Assembly: GCF_030704535.1 (NCBI RefSeq)
Contig: NC_081823.1
Coordinates: forward strand, 404,501 to 468,500
Origin: Vitis vinifera
Taxonomy: Eukaryota > Streptophyta > Magnoliopsida > Vitales > Vitaceae
Direction of reading: 5' to 3'
Length of the DNA: 64,000 bases
The translations under genes and the position numbers were made by a program. This document shows, one piece after another, positions 45,508 through 58,508 of the stretch. The first letter of the stretch is position 1. The number at the start of each line of letters is the position of its first letter. Below the pieces are notes generated by a model. That model saw only the letters and a program-made list of their open reading frames with translations. It did not search any database and was not told where the DNA came from.

Positions 45508-48500
45508 ATGGCGATAACCTTTGCTTCATCATCGGTGATGCTCCCGTCTCCGTCTCCGTCTCCGAAACCCTCTTTTGGGTCTCTGAAGAAAACGACGCCG
45601 TTTCTTGGGTTCTCAATCTCCGCAGCAAACCCGAAGCCCTCCTTTCCTAGGCAGAGTTTTCGTGTGAATTGCCAGGACAAGGCAGCAGTTGTGCCCTTGG
45701 ACCAGCGCTGGATGTTCGAACAGTCCGAAGTTTCTGGCCCTGTACGATTCTCTCTTTCTCTCTCTCTCTATTGTTTTTCCCCCTCTTGGTGGGTCTGTTT
45801 TGTTGATGAGAAAACGGGGGAAATGAGGAGGGGTTCAAGGGTTTTGATTGTGGGAGTTTTTGTTGTTGGGAAGTGAAGAAGCAAAAATTATCACATGGGT
45901 TATCATCCTATGCGTTTTGTCTGTGCTTAGTTTGGTTGCTGAGAAAATGTGGGAAAAACGAAGGGCTTTGATGTTTTCAGTGTTTATAGTTCTTTTAATT
46001 ATTTAGATTTTGAAGACACGAAGTCTATGTGTGGTGTTGATTCTGTATGATTTGTTTGGTTGATGGGCAAATGCTGGAATAGCAAAGGAATGATTTGTTT
46101 AAACTTTTAATTTTTTTCATTATTTGAGAGTTTGAGACCCTATAAAAGAAAAACAAAACTCTTTGATTTGGTTGAATTGAGTTGAGCTGTTTATTTATTT
46201 TCATTTCTATTTATTTTTTATTTTATTATTTTATTCTTTTTTAAATTCATGTGTGTAGAGCAAAAGAGTGACAACCATAAACTCAACTTTTATTTTCTTT
46301 TCGTTTCCTTCATTCTCCCACCCACCAAACAGATAGCTATGCAGAGAAAATTTTGGAAAAAAAGAAATAAAAGTTTAGGATACTTACATTTTTATATTTA
46401 GGCTGCAAGGAAACAGATGACTCTGTTGGACTGAGATTTTCATTTTGTGGAACCAATACAAGACAGGCCCAAAATTTCAATTGCCTGTCCTTAATTTTCT
46501 TCAAACCAAACAGATTAGGATTAATTAATAATGGTTGTACAGGAAATTCATGCTGTGTGAAACGTAATATGCTGAGGCTAATCTTGCATAGCTAAAATGA
46601 GAGAAAAATGGTTGAGTACGCTGATGAGGGTACATGAGTAATGATTATAATAGTTGCAATTTCATTTGAGAATAAATTCTTAAACTGGGCATATTTGATT
46701 CCCTAGTTTTCACATAAGCCTCAACATCTCTGCTGATCTTATTTAGTAGTTGGTTGAAAATGTTTAAATATTTTTTTCCCCTTGTCAATTTTCAGGACAT
46801 TTGGAATAAAACATGGTATCCCAAAGCTGCTGATCATATAAACACAGAAAAAACATGGTATATTGTTGATGCAACTGATAAGATACTCGGAAGACTGGCA
46901 TCAACAATAGCCATTTATATTCGTGGGAAGAATCTGGCAACCTACACTCCTAGTGTGGACATGGGATCATTTGTAATTGTGGTATGTAGTCTTATAAAGA
47001 AAAAGTCAATTATGCATATTTTTCTCGTCAATTATGAATTGTGGTAAACTAGTGTAGACTACCTTTGATAGACTATATTTTTGGTGTGTATTTTGGTAAT
47101 GATAGGGGGATAATGTTCATGGTTGTTGGTTAGGTGGAAGTTCTAATTTTTTCACTCATCATTTCATGTTCACGTTATTCTTTTGATCCCCTAATTTTTC
47201 ATGTCTTTGTGCTCATTATGTTTTATTTGCTAGTTAAGCTTGTTCTGAATTTGATTAATAATGTTTGGTTTCAAGTTTTTCATGTGTCAGTTGTTGGCTT
47301 GATCACCTTGAAAAGATTAGTTGCATGATATGTCATATATTATTATATTCTGTGATATGCGTCCCATAGGGATCTTACCATTAAAGAATTTGACATAAAA
47401 TATGATATGTACGATAGTTCTTGCCATTGTAAATTGTCCTGTTGAGCACTTTTTCTCAGAACACAACTCATGCCTATAACTGGTCTGCTGATAAATGTCG
47501 GGAATATGACATTAAACGGTCTAAATTTACCTTCTTATCTTCCAAAGAATTAGGAAAATCAGTGCATGATGATTTTTAGGGGATTGATTAGATTTCAGAT
47601 CTATTTATACCAAGTTGAAGTTCCAAAGATATGATACAGGGAGGATGGGTGGTGGAGTGTGGGTTGGTTGAAAAAGAGGCTTAGCTTTGAGTGTTGTTGG
47701 AAACTAGTACAGCTTATCACAATCTTAAATTATATAGGTACTCATTATAAGCATTTAGCTTATTGTAGAGTTTTTTACAGTGGGCATTGGCATAGGTTGA
47801 GTACTCACGAAAAGCTCATTGAATTCACATTTGAGTTTGAGAAACTGTGCCTCATTGCTCACTCTTGGCCCAGAAAAAAAGCATAACAAAGCGAGCTTGA
47901 CGCTTTAAGTTTCTGATTGTAAGATTAAACTGTTCAATGTCTTGTTGGTTAACATCTTATGTTCTGGATTCTATACTCTTGAAAATTGTCTTAAATATGT
48001 ACCTCTATTGGATTATTAACTTTTCAATATATACATTGATTAGCATAAACTTCTCAATATCTGCTAAATGCATTTGTCAACATTCACTTGTGTAGTGGTT
48101 CACAATTCCTGTTATAATTTCTCCCATGTGATTCTAACTGGTTATCAAATTTCTGGAGTTGTTTCCACAGACCAGGAAATTTCACTTTTTACTGCCTAAT
48201 GTTAAATTTCATAATGTCTTATTTTTATTAGACAAAATCCTAAAAGGTTTGTTGTACTTGAACCAAAAAAGGTGAATGCAGAAAAAGTTGCAGTATCTGG
48301 CAAAAAGAGGACCCAGAAGCTCTACAGGAGGCATTCAGGAAGACCAGGTGGTATGAAAGTGGAGACATTTGATCAGTTACAACAGAGAATTCCAGAAAGA
48401 ATTGTTGAACATGCTGTTCGGGGTATGCTTCCTAAAGGCAGGGTGAGTTCTGAAGTTCTTTAACTCATTTTTAAGGTTTTCTCCTCTTCATTTTCCCCCT

Positions 48501-51010
48501 TCCCCTTCTTGCATTGAATGATAGAATTGCTAAATAAGCTGAAAAAGCTAGGTGTTGTTGTCAATGCTGCTGATTTTATTTATAGGGTCAACAAAACAGA
48601 AGTGATACTTCAAAGAACCATTCTCACAGCAAGCAAGTTAGTTAATTAGTTAGTTTTTTTCCCCAGTGTATTTGTGCATCCTTGTAGATTCAATTTTGCT
48701 CCAAAATCTTCACACTGCCACCATTAAGCCATTTAAATGGATGGGCTTGATGTAGTATGATTCTACAGGCTGGTATGCCATTTCATCAAAGGAAGCTATT
48801 ACAGAAGCATCTCGTTTTTGGGCAGTCCCCTCACATACAATGTGAGCCACCTTCCTGAAGCAGGTTGCTTAGTCTCGTTGTAGAATAGGGTCTATTGGGA
48901 ATAGTTATCTAGTGGTTGTTTTCCATAATGGCTGACTAATGGGCAGAAGAAGATTGAGAATTGAGTGGCCATTTGGCTTTTATGTCATGCATTGCTCTTG
49001 TGTCTTTTCTTTCGGCAGGGAATGTCCCAACAGACTAAATGCTTCGTCATTGGTGGGATGAATTCATTTTTAGTTGAAATAGATAGGCTTTTTAGTGTTG
49101 GCTCTATGGATGATACACTACAATGAGTCTATCATAGTGATGCACCATTCCAAGTTGCATGAGTTGACTCTCTGAGTAGTGTTAGTACGTGCTCATAGGC
49201 GGATATTAATTATGCAGCAGGGCAGCTGAAAAACCTTATATTTAGGCGGTCAGAGAATAATGTGAGGAAAGTGTCAGTCTGTCAAAGTCCTTGCTGTCTG
49301 CTTCAGGGATGAAATAATTTAAACAGGACTACAGGATCTTGAAGTAGAAAGGCTGATGTAAATGTAATGACCAATTGTATTGAGACTGGGAAAAACATTT
49401 TCTAACAAATTAAGCGCTGAAAAATCCATGATAAAGAAACTTGGTGTATTGATATGGCTCAAATGGCCATTAGATATTGGTGACAAATGAGGCCTTTCAT
49501 GAAATATTGGTGACCTATACTTGGACTGTCCGACTGGGCCAGTGGGAAATGAGTACAGGCTTAGACACCAATTGCTGGATGATTTTCTCTCTTGCTTCCT
49601 CCTTCATTATGGAAAAACTTATATCCCAGGGTAGGCATCAACTATTTTGAGAAATAAATTGAATGCTTCTTTTTGTTCACTTGCTCTTTGCAAATGAGTT
49701 AGCACCATCAACTAAGGGAGTCTTTATCAGCCTCACCAGTTAATGAGGCTGTTAGTGCTTATGATTAGCTTTCAGTTGTACCTACTGACCCATAAGATCT
49801 GTTAGAAAGAGGAACTATACTGGATAATCAACAATAAATAAATAAATAAATAACTTAAGACACTTGTAGACAGTAGAGTGGCCTGGACTGCTAACGGATT
49901 CCACAAGAGTCACCTCAAGGATCTGTTTTCTGATCCGGACTGAGAGTAAAAAGCAGGGACCCTTTTGATCATGGTGTGCCTCTGAACAAGATAGGAGCCA
50001 CCTTCGCAAGAATTCCTTTTGGTCTATCAGCTAAAACCATGATTCAGATTCAAAAATTTCTCCGTTGTTTTTGGATGGTCAGAAAAATTACAGTGCATTG
50101 ATCTACTAGATGTGATGGCTTTTATCCTTCTTGCTCACATGACAATATTTTTTGGGTACCACACAAACTGCAAAGGCTTTATCAGGGTGCAGTAAAGCCC
50201 AAGAATATTTGAAAGGAGTTTGATTATCACCATTCACTGTGTTCTTGACAATGCTAACTTGAGCCAAAGCTCATTAGCCAAGGAATGAGCTAGGTGTTGG
50301 ACACAGTTCTATCATTCTACTTGTTCCCCTTGGCCCCCCTCCTATGGCACAGATACTGGACTCTCTTCTCTCACTTTTTGCAGATGGTTGCCATAGTGAT
50401 AAATCTTAAAAAGAATAGAGAAAAGAAACTTATTAATCAATGTATGTGCATGCACACTTGTAGTTCTTTGTCTGAAACAGCTCGTAGTTATTGATATTTT
50501 TTTAATAGAACCTAAGGCAATTTACCCTCATGTGATTGTTCTTCAACATTTTAACAATCTGATATTCAAACCATATTTGACAATACATTTTTACATTTAA
50601 GCTAGGGCAGTACTGTAGGTGTTAATACTGATAAAGTAAAACCATATTCTCATCATACTGTCTTGTATACATCATGTATACCTTAGACGCTTTTCTTGGC
50701 ACTTTTAATACAATTGCTATACTTATAAAAAAATAAAAAAATAAAATTCTCATCATACTGTCCCAGTATTTATATTGGCCTTACCAACATTAACATTGCT
50801 CTTAAAGGGGCAATCATATCTGTTACCATGCTTCTTACTATCATGCTAGTTCTTGCTCGCTCGGTTGCTTTAATTTGCATTGTTTTTGTGCAGCTTGGCC
50901 GTGCACTTTTCAACCATCTTAAGGTATACAAGGGTCCACACCATCCACACGAGGCTCAGAAGCCCATTGACCTGCCCATCAGGGACAAAAGGATACAAAA
51001 GGAGAGGTAG
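45508..51010 (+). CDS. RPL13: Plastid 50S ribosomal protein uL13c (4 exons, 235 aa)
   Basis: Exons are 45508-45741, 46796-46981, 48272-48442 and 50894-51010 (234+186+171+117 = 708 nt), all with GT/AG introns in phase 0. Residues 1 to about 50 are rich in S and P ([20 protein letters not shown]) and look like a chloroplast transit peptide. The uL13 fold starts near residue 79 with [10 protein letters not shown] and includes [16 protein letters not shown] (about 99-114), [18 protein letters not shown] in exon 3, and [20 protein letters not shown] across the last junction. The protein is a component of the chloroplast large ribosomal subunit. An upstream in-frame TTG at 45481 exists, but the ATG at 45508 (acaATGGCG) is the normal plant context and gives the transit peptide. 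The C-terminus ([13 protein letters not shown]) matches the family. The gene converges with the TBL gene downstream. Confidence 0.95.
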
Positions 51011-51835
51011 ATTTTTGAGCAAAACCCTGGCAGGAGATTCGACAAGCAATCCTCGTTCTTCTCCATGTTTCATATATTTTCATGGTTGGTGTTGTGGGAT
51101 TCACCTTTCTCGATTTTGGCTTCATGTATTGTGATTACAAGCCTCTTATTCATGTCCACTTTAATTCGTGGAGGTTTTCTTTATAGGATTGGTTTGTCCT
51201 GATCTAAGGCCCATTCTTAAATTCAAGGGGGAAATCCATTTTGTAGATTTTCAGTTGTTTACTTGGATCTGCAACTTATTTGCAAGCAAGCACATTTGAA
51301 TCAGTTATGTTGGAAAAAGGAAAAATCGTTTACCATGGCTGCCTTCTTTCTACAATTTCTGTTTATCCTTGTAGCAGCTAGATGCTTGTGCATTGATTGA
51401 GTTGGGTCAGTTTGATATCAACTAAGTGATTATGGAACCATTGATTTATATACAGACTGGAACTTACACTATTGCACTAATGCTCTATTGCTCATGTTGC
51501 GAGATTTAAGTGAAAAATGCACTAATGCTCATGTTGTATCAACCAATACTACTACATATAGAAAATGGTTTATGTTCATGGAAAAATGTGGTGTTGGGGA
51601 TTCATACCATGGATGTCATCCTTTCTCTAGTTTCCTTTGTTCAAAAAATGCAGGTTGGTTCCCTTTTCCAGCTCAGAGCCAAGCTGGAGATATTCTCCAA
51701 AACCATGCCAGCCAAGGTCAGTTCAGATTTTTTGTAGTGATTTTGGAATGAATAATCATTTTTTTTATTGATGCAGGAATTTAGAACTGGTATTACACTC
51801 AAGACCAATGTGGCACAGTACTAAGAAAACTGATT
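51011..51835. other. Convergent 3' region of RPL13 and TBL
   Basis: Expected 3'UTRs of both genes. No additional gene or repeat recognised. Confidence 0.5.
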
Positions 51836-54454
51836 TCACTTCCCGAGTAGAGCTGCATATAGGAGCTCGTTCCAAGAATCAGGTACACCGGCGAGACACC
51901 AGTGGCTGCAGTCAACCAGTGCCTTGCCTTGGCCAGCATAGACAGATGGGTGACCATCTTTCCTTAGTTGGGTAAGCAATGTAATGTCCATTAAAAATGC
52001 TGGTTTCTTCATTCTACTGATTATGCTCCTCAGGACATCTTCAGCTGGAAGGCTGCCGCCTGGATACGCTGATCCATTCACCGGTGTTGTTTGTCCTATG
52101 CACTGCTTTGCCCCTGGCTCGTCCCAATCCGCACCACTGATGAGGAAACCAAAAAAAATGAGTAGAGAAAACTAGTCTACAGCCAGCAAAGGAGTCCCAG
52201 ACAACAACTCACATGACATGAACTGCAGAAACTCCCTGAAAGAAGACCCTTGTCTTTGAAGGATCGATATTTTCATCAACCCACTTCGCCCACGTCGTCA
52301 TGGCGATCTTGTAAGCTTCGACTCTATCCATCTCTTTGATCAGCTTGTCACCTACCTGAAAGTAATCCCATCTGCAACACAACATTCATTTTTTTTCCAT
52401 CACCATTTCGACTGTTATACATAAGCTAAAATGCAGTATGCTGTTTGATATGTAACTCGTATAAGCTATGAACAGGTCCGAAACTGAAACTTTGGATGAT
52501 TCGTACGTTTGATACCGGCCTTTGTGAGTCCACCAGTGATAGGAGTTGAAGATGAGCACGTCGAACCCTAGCCACTGGTTGCCGGTACTGATGGAATCCA
52601 GCTTCAGGATGCGCCCTATTTTTTCATCCACCACCACGTCCACCAAAAATCCATTTTTCTTGATCATGACTGAAACTCCATACTCCTGAAGAAGAAGATA
52701 GAAAACTCACAAACCCAGATGGTAAAACAGCTGTTTATAAAGAATAAAAAAAACAACCTTCTGTGGGATTCATTTTTGTGAGCTTTAGATCATTTTTCCT
52801 TCGGTTTCCCCGGCAACCAAACAATGCTTTCTTAGGAAATTACCTGAAAGGAAAATGTGCCTCCTCCCTTTGTCTCTGTGAAGGTGTAGTTAGTGCTGGG
52901 GGCTGCAGAGTGAAGCATGCATGTTAATGATTTCCATTGATTGAAGCCAAGAGAGTCCCCTACAAACAACATCCTTTTCCCTCTAAGTCTCTCCAAAAAT
53001 TCTTGACCATTGAACCTACAGGGGAATTTATCCAAGAAAAATTAATAAAATGTTTTAGATAACTCAAATTTTAATAAATTATTTCATACTCATTCTATAG
53101 TTAATTTAGGATAAAAGTTTTTAGATGTGCAATGACAAAAAATCATTATAATTTCACTATCTTCTTTTGCTAGAAATTTTGTTATTGATAAATATTATGA
53201 AATGATAATTTTGACTATATATAAGGTAGAGGTGTAAATAATGTTATTTTGGTTGGTTTTTTAGTACAAAATGAATCAAACTAATATAATTGATTTTATA
53301 TATAATGGAAACTGAATCAATCAAATTTGAAGCGAAAAATCAAACTAAACCAAACTTTTTAAGGTCTGTTTGGTCTGGTTTTCATGGATTGATTTCAATT
53401 CAACTTAACAACCTTTTATAGTCCTCCATCCTATTGTAAATTTATGTTTTTTTTTTTTTATAGTTTAAAGTCAATTAATTTGAGTTTATATTAAGCCTTA
53501 AATCTAATTCATTTTTAAAATTAATTGAAATTAACTTGGATTTGATGTTAAAAATATATTAATGCATTTAGAATTAATTTGAACATCATATAAAAACAAT
53601 GAATTACTTTAATAAAATTTAATAGAAATTTTTTTATCAAATATCAAACAATAACGTATGAGTTCTTAAATATCTGTTTGATTTGGATTGGTTTTTTGAG
53701 ACAAGAAAATCGAAAACCAAATTGATGAGGTTGGTTTTCAAAATTCTCAAATCGAATCAATATGATCAATTTTGGTTGGGAAATTAACAATAATGCAAAA
53801 TTTTCATAAAAGGAGATGCTTTAAAAAAAAAGAAAAAAAAACTTAAATTGAAGTCAGAACGAAAATGTATATGAAGATAATGTAAAAAAAAAATAATAAA
53901 AACTCTTACAAAAAAATCTTGTAACTTATAAAATATCTTCCAAACCAAATAAATCAAGTTTTTTTAAACTTAAATCATCATAATAATTCAAAGTTTCATC
54001 GTTGGTAGAACTTTATTTTACTTTCTGCCATTTCAATTTGTTAACTCATCCCAATAAACCAATCAAGTTGTAACCCAATATATGCTTTTCAAACTTTGAA
54101 AAATAAATTTAATCAATATAACAATCGAATCTAATGTTCTTGAAATCTATATTACCTTGGTAGATCACACTGATTTGGTTTCCATCTATACGTCAAGTAC
54201 TCTTTATCAGCCCTACCATTTTTCAGGCAATCAAAACCAGTTCCGATGAATGGACAATTTGAAGCATCATAAAGTGGGTACGAATCATCTTGGACCCAAC
54301 TCCCCAAGAACCAATCACAGTCATCAGATTGCATCGTTTGTGTGTGATGGTCCACATGATTAATGTGCAACTCCCCACACACTACGTAGGGCACGCATGA
54401 GAGTAAATAGAGAAGGCCAGCAAGTTGAACCAAGAAACAAGCCCACAAAGCCAT
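51836..54454 (-). CDS. TBL: TRICHOME BIREFRINGENCE-LIKE protein, intact copy (5 exons, 369 aa)
   Basis: Exons on the minus strand are 54454-54156, 53015-52844, 52685-52507, 52371-52213 and 52136-51836 (299+172+179+159+301 = 1110 nt), with an open frame through all junctions. Residues 1-26 form a hydrophobic signal anchor ([20 protein letters not shown]). The PMR5N domain follows ([18 protein letters not shown]). The GDS motif of the SGNH-like esterase fold is at 119-121 ([13 protein letters not shown]) and the DxxH motif at 345-348 (DCSHWCL), so both catalytic motifs are present. TBL proteins transfer acetyl groups to xylan, mannan, xyloglucan or pectin in the Golgi. The short form without a long linker resembles the TBL37-43 group, but the orthologue is not certain. 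A dead copy lies about 6.5 kb upstream. At exon 5 the chosen acceptor gives HVIGADWDEP, one residue shorter than some relatives. Confidence 0.9.
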
Positions 54455-55450
54455 CTATGGAAGTGAGTAGAAAGAGATAAAGAGATGAGAAACACAATTG
54501 GAAACATAAAATTTAGGGTTTTTGAGTGAGTTTTTGTAACTGGTGACATAAAATCAAACATTTATTGCATTGCCATCAGCTTGGATTTGATGAATGGGAC
54601 AGCTATGAACTTAATAAATTTTTTTAATGTCTAATAAATAGCTAAAATAAATAAATAGGGACTAGGAAGTGGGAGTTTAATTTTAAGTGGAAAATTATTT
54701 ATTTTATTGTATAAAAAAATGAAAAAGGAGTTATTTAGTATTTACAACACTTCATGCTTAATAAATAAATGATATAATTAACTCTAAAAGAAGACCATAA
54801 TGATGGGCAAAAAGTAGACTTACATGTAAATGAAGAGAAAATGAAAACCCACAAAAAATAGATCAACAAGTCTAAGAGGCAATACATCAAACATCATGAA
54901 AGCTATGAAATAGAAGTGCATTTATTAGAAATAAAAATAATACCTCTTTGAGCTCTTCAAACTCAATTTCTCATCAAGAAAAGTGCTTCTTCCATACTAT
55001 AAAGTTAGAAAAAAAAAAAAGAATGGGGACGTCTGCTCTCTGAATTTGATGAAGACGATGAAAATAGGTGGAAGAAGCTTCAAAAAAAGCTCTTTGATTT
55101 TGAATACTAAAGCAAAGAATCAAGAGAACTCTGGTTTCTCCTCTCTCCTTGTATTTCTCTCCCCTCTTTAGTGGTCACCCATGATTGTTATAAAGAAAAA
55201 GAAACCCAAGCTAAAGACACCTTTCGTCCCCTTGTTTTCAAATGGGGAATGCCTTTAGGGATGGACCACAACATCCCATTCACACCAATCTCCCTATTTG
55301 GGTTGGACCAATGAGCGATGAAAACCAAGATTTTTGTTGGTTTATAATACTTATTTCTTGGTGAAGTTCAAGCTTTTCTCTGCAAATAGCTCTTGTCATT
55401 TTGGGAAATCTTCTCCATGTGAATTTTCAGGTGGCTCATTTGGGTTTTAC
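54455..55450. repeat. TBL upstream region, duplicated at about 61.0-61.9 kb
   Basis: Several blocks recur upstream of the second TBL copy in the same order. Examples are the gtgagtttttgtaactgg block against 61008, the gaaaacccacaaaaaatag block against 61169, the tctctccttgtatttctctc block against 61563, and the tttcgtccccttgttttcaa block against 61640. This shows that the duplication included about 1 kb of promoter DNA. Confidence 0.7.
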
Positions 55451-55779
55451 TAACATTAATTATTATAAATTCTTATTTAAAAATGAGTATTATAATAAGT
55501 CAATATAAATATATTTTTAAAATTTTTAAATATCCTTTGCCTTAATCTATCATTATGTTTTCGTATTAATTTTAGGATTTAGGTCATTAGAGTTTATTTT
55601 GAAATTACTTGTAGAGGGGTCATACTTCCTCTTTTCTTTCTTTCCTTTAAAATGGAATGAATGAAAAGTGTAAAAAGGGTAGAAAGGTGGAGAAAAGGAA
55701 AAGAAACAATAAAATTATGTTAAGATTTTCGTAGAAGAAAGAAAATAAGGATATTTTTGTAATTACGTATGCTTGCTTT

Positions 55780-56276
55780 AATTTTAAAAAGTAAAAGCAA
55801 TTGTGGGATCTAACTTTTATTTTTAAAAGTAAAATAAAATAAAATTGTGGGATCTAGAAGGAAAAGATAATAAATAAGATTAAAATTTGCATAATAGTAA
55901 GAGGGTAGAAGAAATAAAATAAGGATATTTTTATAATTTTATATGCCTATTTTTACTTTAAAAAGTAAAAGCTTATGGCCTTTAGAAGGGAAAGATAATA
56001 AAATGAAATTAAGATTTGCGTATTAAGGTAATTTTTATAATTTTATATGCCTACTTTTATTTTAAAAAGTAAATACTTATGTGATTCAGAAGGGAAAGAC
56101 AATAAAATGAAATTAAGATTTGGGTAAGAGGGTAAAAGAAAGAAAATCAGGGTTTTTTTTTTTTATAATTTTATGTGTCTACTTTTATTTTAAAAAGTAA
56201 ATACTTATGGGATTTAGAAGGGAAAGACAATAAAATGAAATTAAGACTTGTGTAAGAGAGTAGAAAAAGAAAATGA

Positions 56277-56311
<35 letters not shown>

Positions 56312-56370
56312 ATTTCGCATGCCTATTTTTATTTTAAAAAGTAAAAACTCATGGGATTTAGAAGGAAAAT
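55780..56370. repeat. Degenerate AT-rich tandem repeats and an (AT)n tract
   Basis: The word tttaaaaagtaaa(t/a)(a/g)c, followed by atggga(t/t)t(t)agaaggg(a)aaga, recurs near 55788, 55962, 56066, 56192 and 56338, with spacings of about 100 to 175 bp. A dinucleotide (AT)n tract lies at about 56278-56308. Confidence 0.65.
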
Positions 56371-57788
56371 CCTATAAATTCAATAAAATCCATAAACTCC
56401 TAAAAATTTACACAATTATAAATTGATAATTTAAGTAATAAAGCGTATATATTGATAACTTGGGTAATGAAGTTAATATGATTTATATATAACTCTTATT
56501 ATGATGATGCAACATATTTAGTTAATGAAATTGTGGCATCCTTCATTAAGGTTTTAACCAAACAACATGACCCTCCTTATGGTAGACAATTGATGCTTTG
56601 CTTGTGTAAATCTGGTTGCCATCCTTGTTTTACCCTTTTTATACCCTTATTCTACATTCATTTTAAATTAATTTTAATCTCAATTGACTTAAATTAAGCT
56701 ATAAAATAATTCTAATTTAAATTAAATTTTAATTTTACTTTCTCATAAGAGAAACTCAAAACTCTTGCTAAGAAGAGATAAAAGGGAAAAGCATATCATG
56801 AGATATGAATGTATGGATTGAACAAACTCCAAGGTAAAGCAAAGATAGAGAATTGTCTCCACTTTGATCGGGGTATTGTTGCATGCAACATACATGCCAA
56901 GGATTCTTATTGATTTTGGCTCAAAAACTTCCCCAAAATGTTACTTTTCTTTTCTCTTAAACCTCCTCAAGAGATTTTTTTTCCCTTGAATTTGCATGTT
57001 AACCAATGGAGATATCCAAAAGTTAGACCTACCCATGAGGAAAAAAAATATTAATACTATTAATTTCTTCTTCTTCTTCTTCTTCTTCTTTTTTTTTTTG
57101 TAAAATCATTTTTACTATTAATATTATATAAATCCATAATAATATGTGTTGATGCCCAATTTCGCATGTTGCGTGTTCTAATATGACATGTTAATTACCA
57201 TATGACTCTCCATTTGCATAATTCCATTTGTGTTACCATGTGTGTCAGGTTGGTAAGTATGTTTGGCTTAGGTGTTGGCCCCACGTTAGTTGATGCCTAA
57301 ACTTATTCCTATATGATCTAATTAATTCGATAAGGCATTCGCATTCTGTTAACAAAAAGTAAAAAAATTTGAATTTATTCCCTCTTTAGTGGATAGAAGG
57401 GCAAAGAATATTAGAGTTCCCTTTAAGTTAAGAATTGATTTTTATAACCACTTGCTAATATATTTTTCTATCCAATCTTTCTTACGTGTGATCGAACATT
57501 GTGGAGTTATATGCGTAGAGGTTATTTAAACCATTCATTCTTTTAACAATTGATCAATTCATTCATGTTAAAGGTGTGATCCACAACAAAAGCTTAAATA
57601 TGAGTTTTTATATGCTATAGGTGTTGTTAGAGTTTTGATGTGATAACCATGTTCTTAGCAAAGTACGAAGAAGTTTGCACTCTTTATCAAAATTAGTCAT
57701 TTTCCACCAAAACAAGTTTATTTTCTATTTTTAGTTTTATATTAATATTTTTCTTAATTTATATTTTATCTAGAAAGAAAGAAATTCT
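56371..57788. other. AT-rich intergenic sequence
   Basis: Contains a (ttc)n microsatellite at about 57066-57092. No gene or structured element was seen otherwise. Confidence 0.45.
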
Positions 57789-58170
57789 AAGGATTCGTTT
57801 GACAACTATTTTTTAGAACACTTTTCTGTTTTCCAAAATATAAAAACAAAAATACATGTTTGGTAATTAGAAAACTGCTTTCTGTTTTATGTTCTTGAAA
57901 ACAAAAAACAAAATGTTTCGGATAATATATTTTAATTGTTTTCAATTACTTTCACTTGTTTTATGAGAGTTGTTTAAAAAAATAAGTATATAAACATATA
58001 AAATGGTTAAAAATAAAGCATTAGACATAATTTTTTTTAAAAAAATATTAAAAGCAGATTAAAAACATTTTAAGTTTTCAAACAGACTTTTATTTTACAA
58101 AATATCATAGAATAATTTTCAAATTTTGTTTTTTAAAACTGTTTTTAAAAATAATTATCAAATAGAACTT
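57789..58170. mobile_element. MITE-like element, family 2 (copy 2)
   Basis: The left end is ggattcgtttgacaactatt and the complement of the right end is AAGTTCTATTTGATAATTAT. It shares gttgtttaaaa, a run of AT-rich words and the terminal aaaaataatta(t/c)caaatag with the copy at 37784-38156. Confidence 0.6.
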
Positions 58171-58508
58171 TTTTTTTTTTTTTCATGGTTGTAGTCCTTC
58201 TTATATATTTATATGTGATTCCAATTGATTTCTCTACTTCTTTTGTTTCCTATAACTACCACATTTTTTGTAAACCAAGATTGAATAATTTAAATTTTCA
58301 TTATGCAATAATATTAATTTGACCCAATACTTTATTAGTATTGATTTTTATCATTTTGTTACACAATTAATTATTTATAAGAATGGACATGTTTTTTTTT
58401 TTTAAAACAAAAATCTTATTCTCAACCATCAAATTTCATACTATAAAATAGCAAATTTCCTTATTAAAATTCTTAGAAAATTCATTTATTTCTAATATTT
58501 GAATTTCA

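Noticed and set aside
45481..45876. Longer RPL13 N-terminus from a TTG and read-through into intron 1
   Set aside because: Plant genes rarely start at TTG, the ATG at 45508 gives a normal transit peptide, and the frame beyond 45741 is intron.
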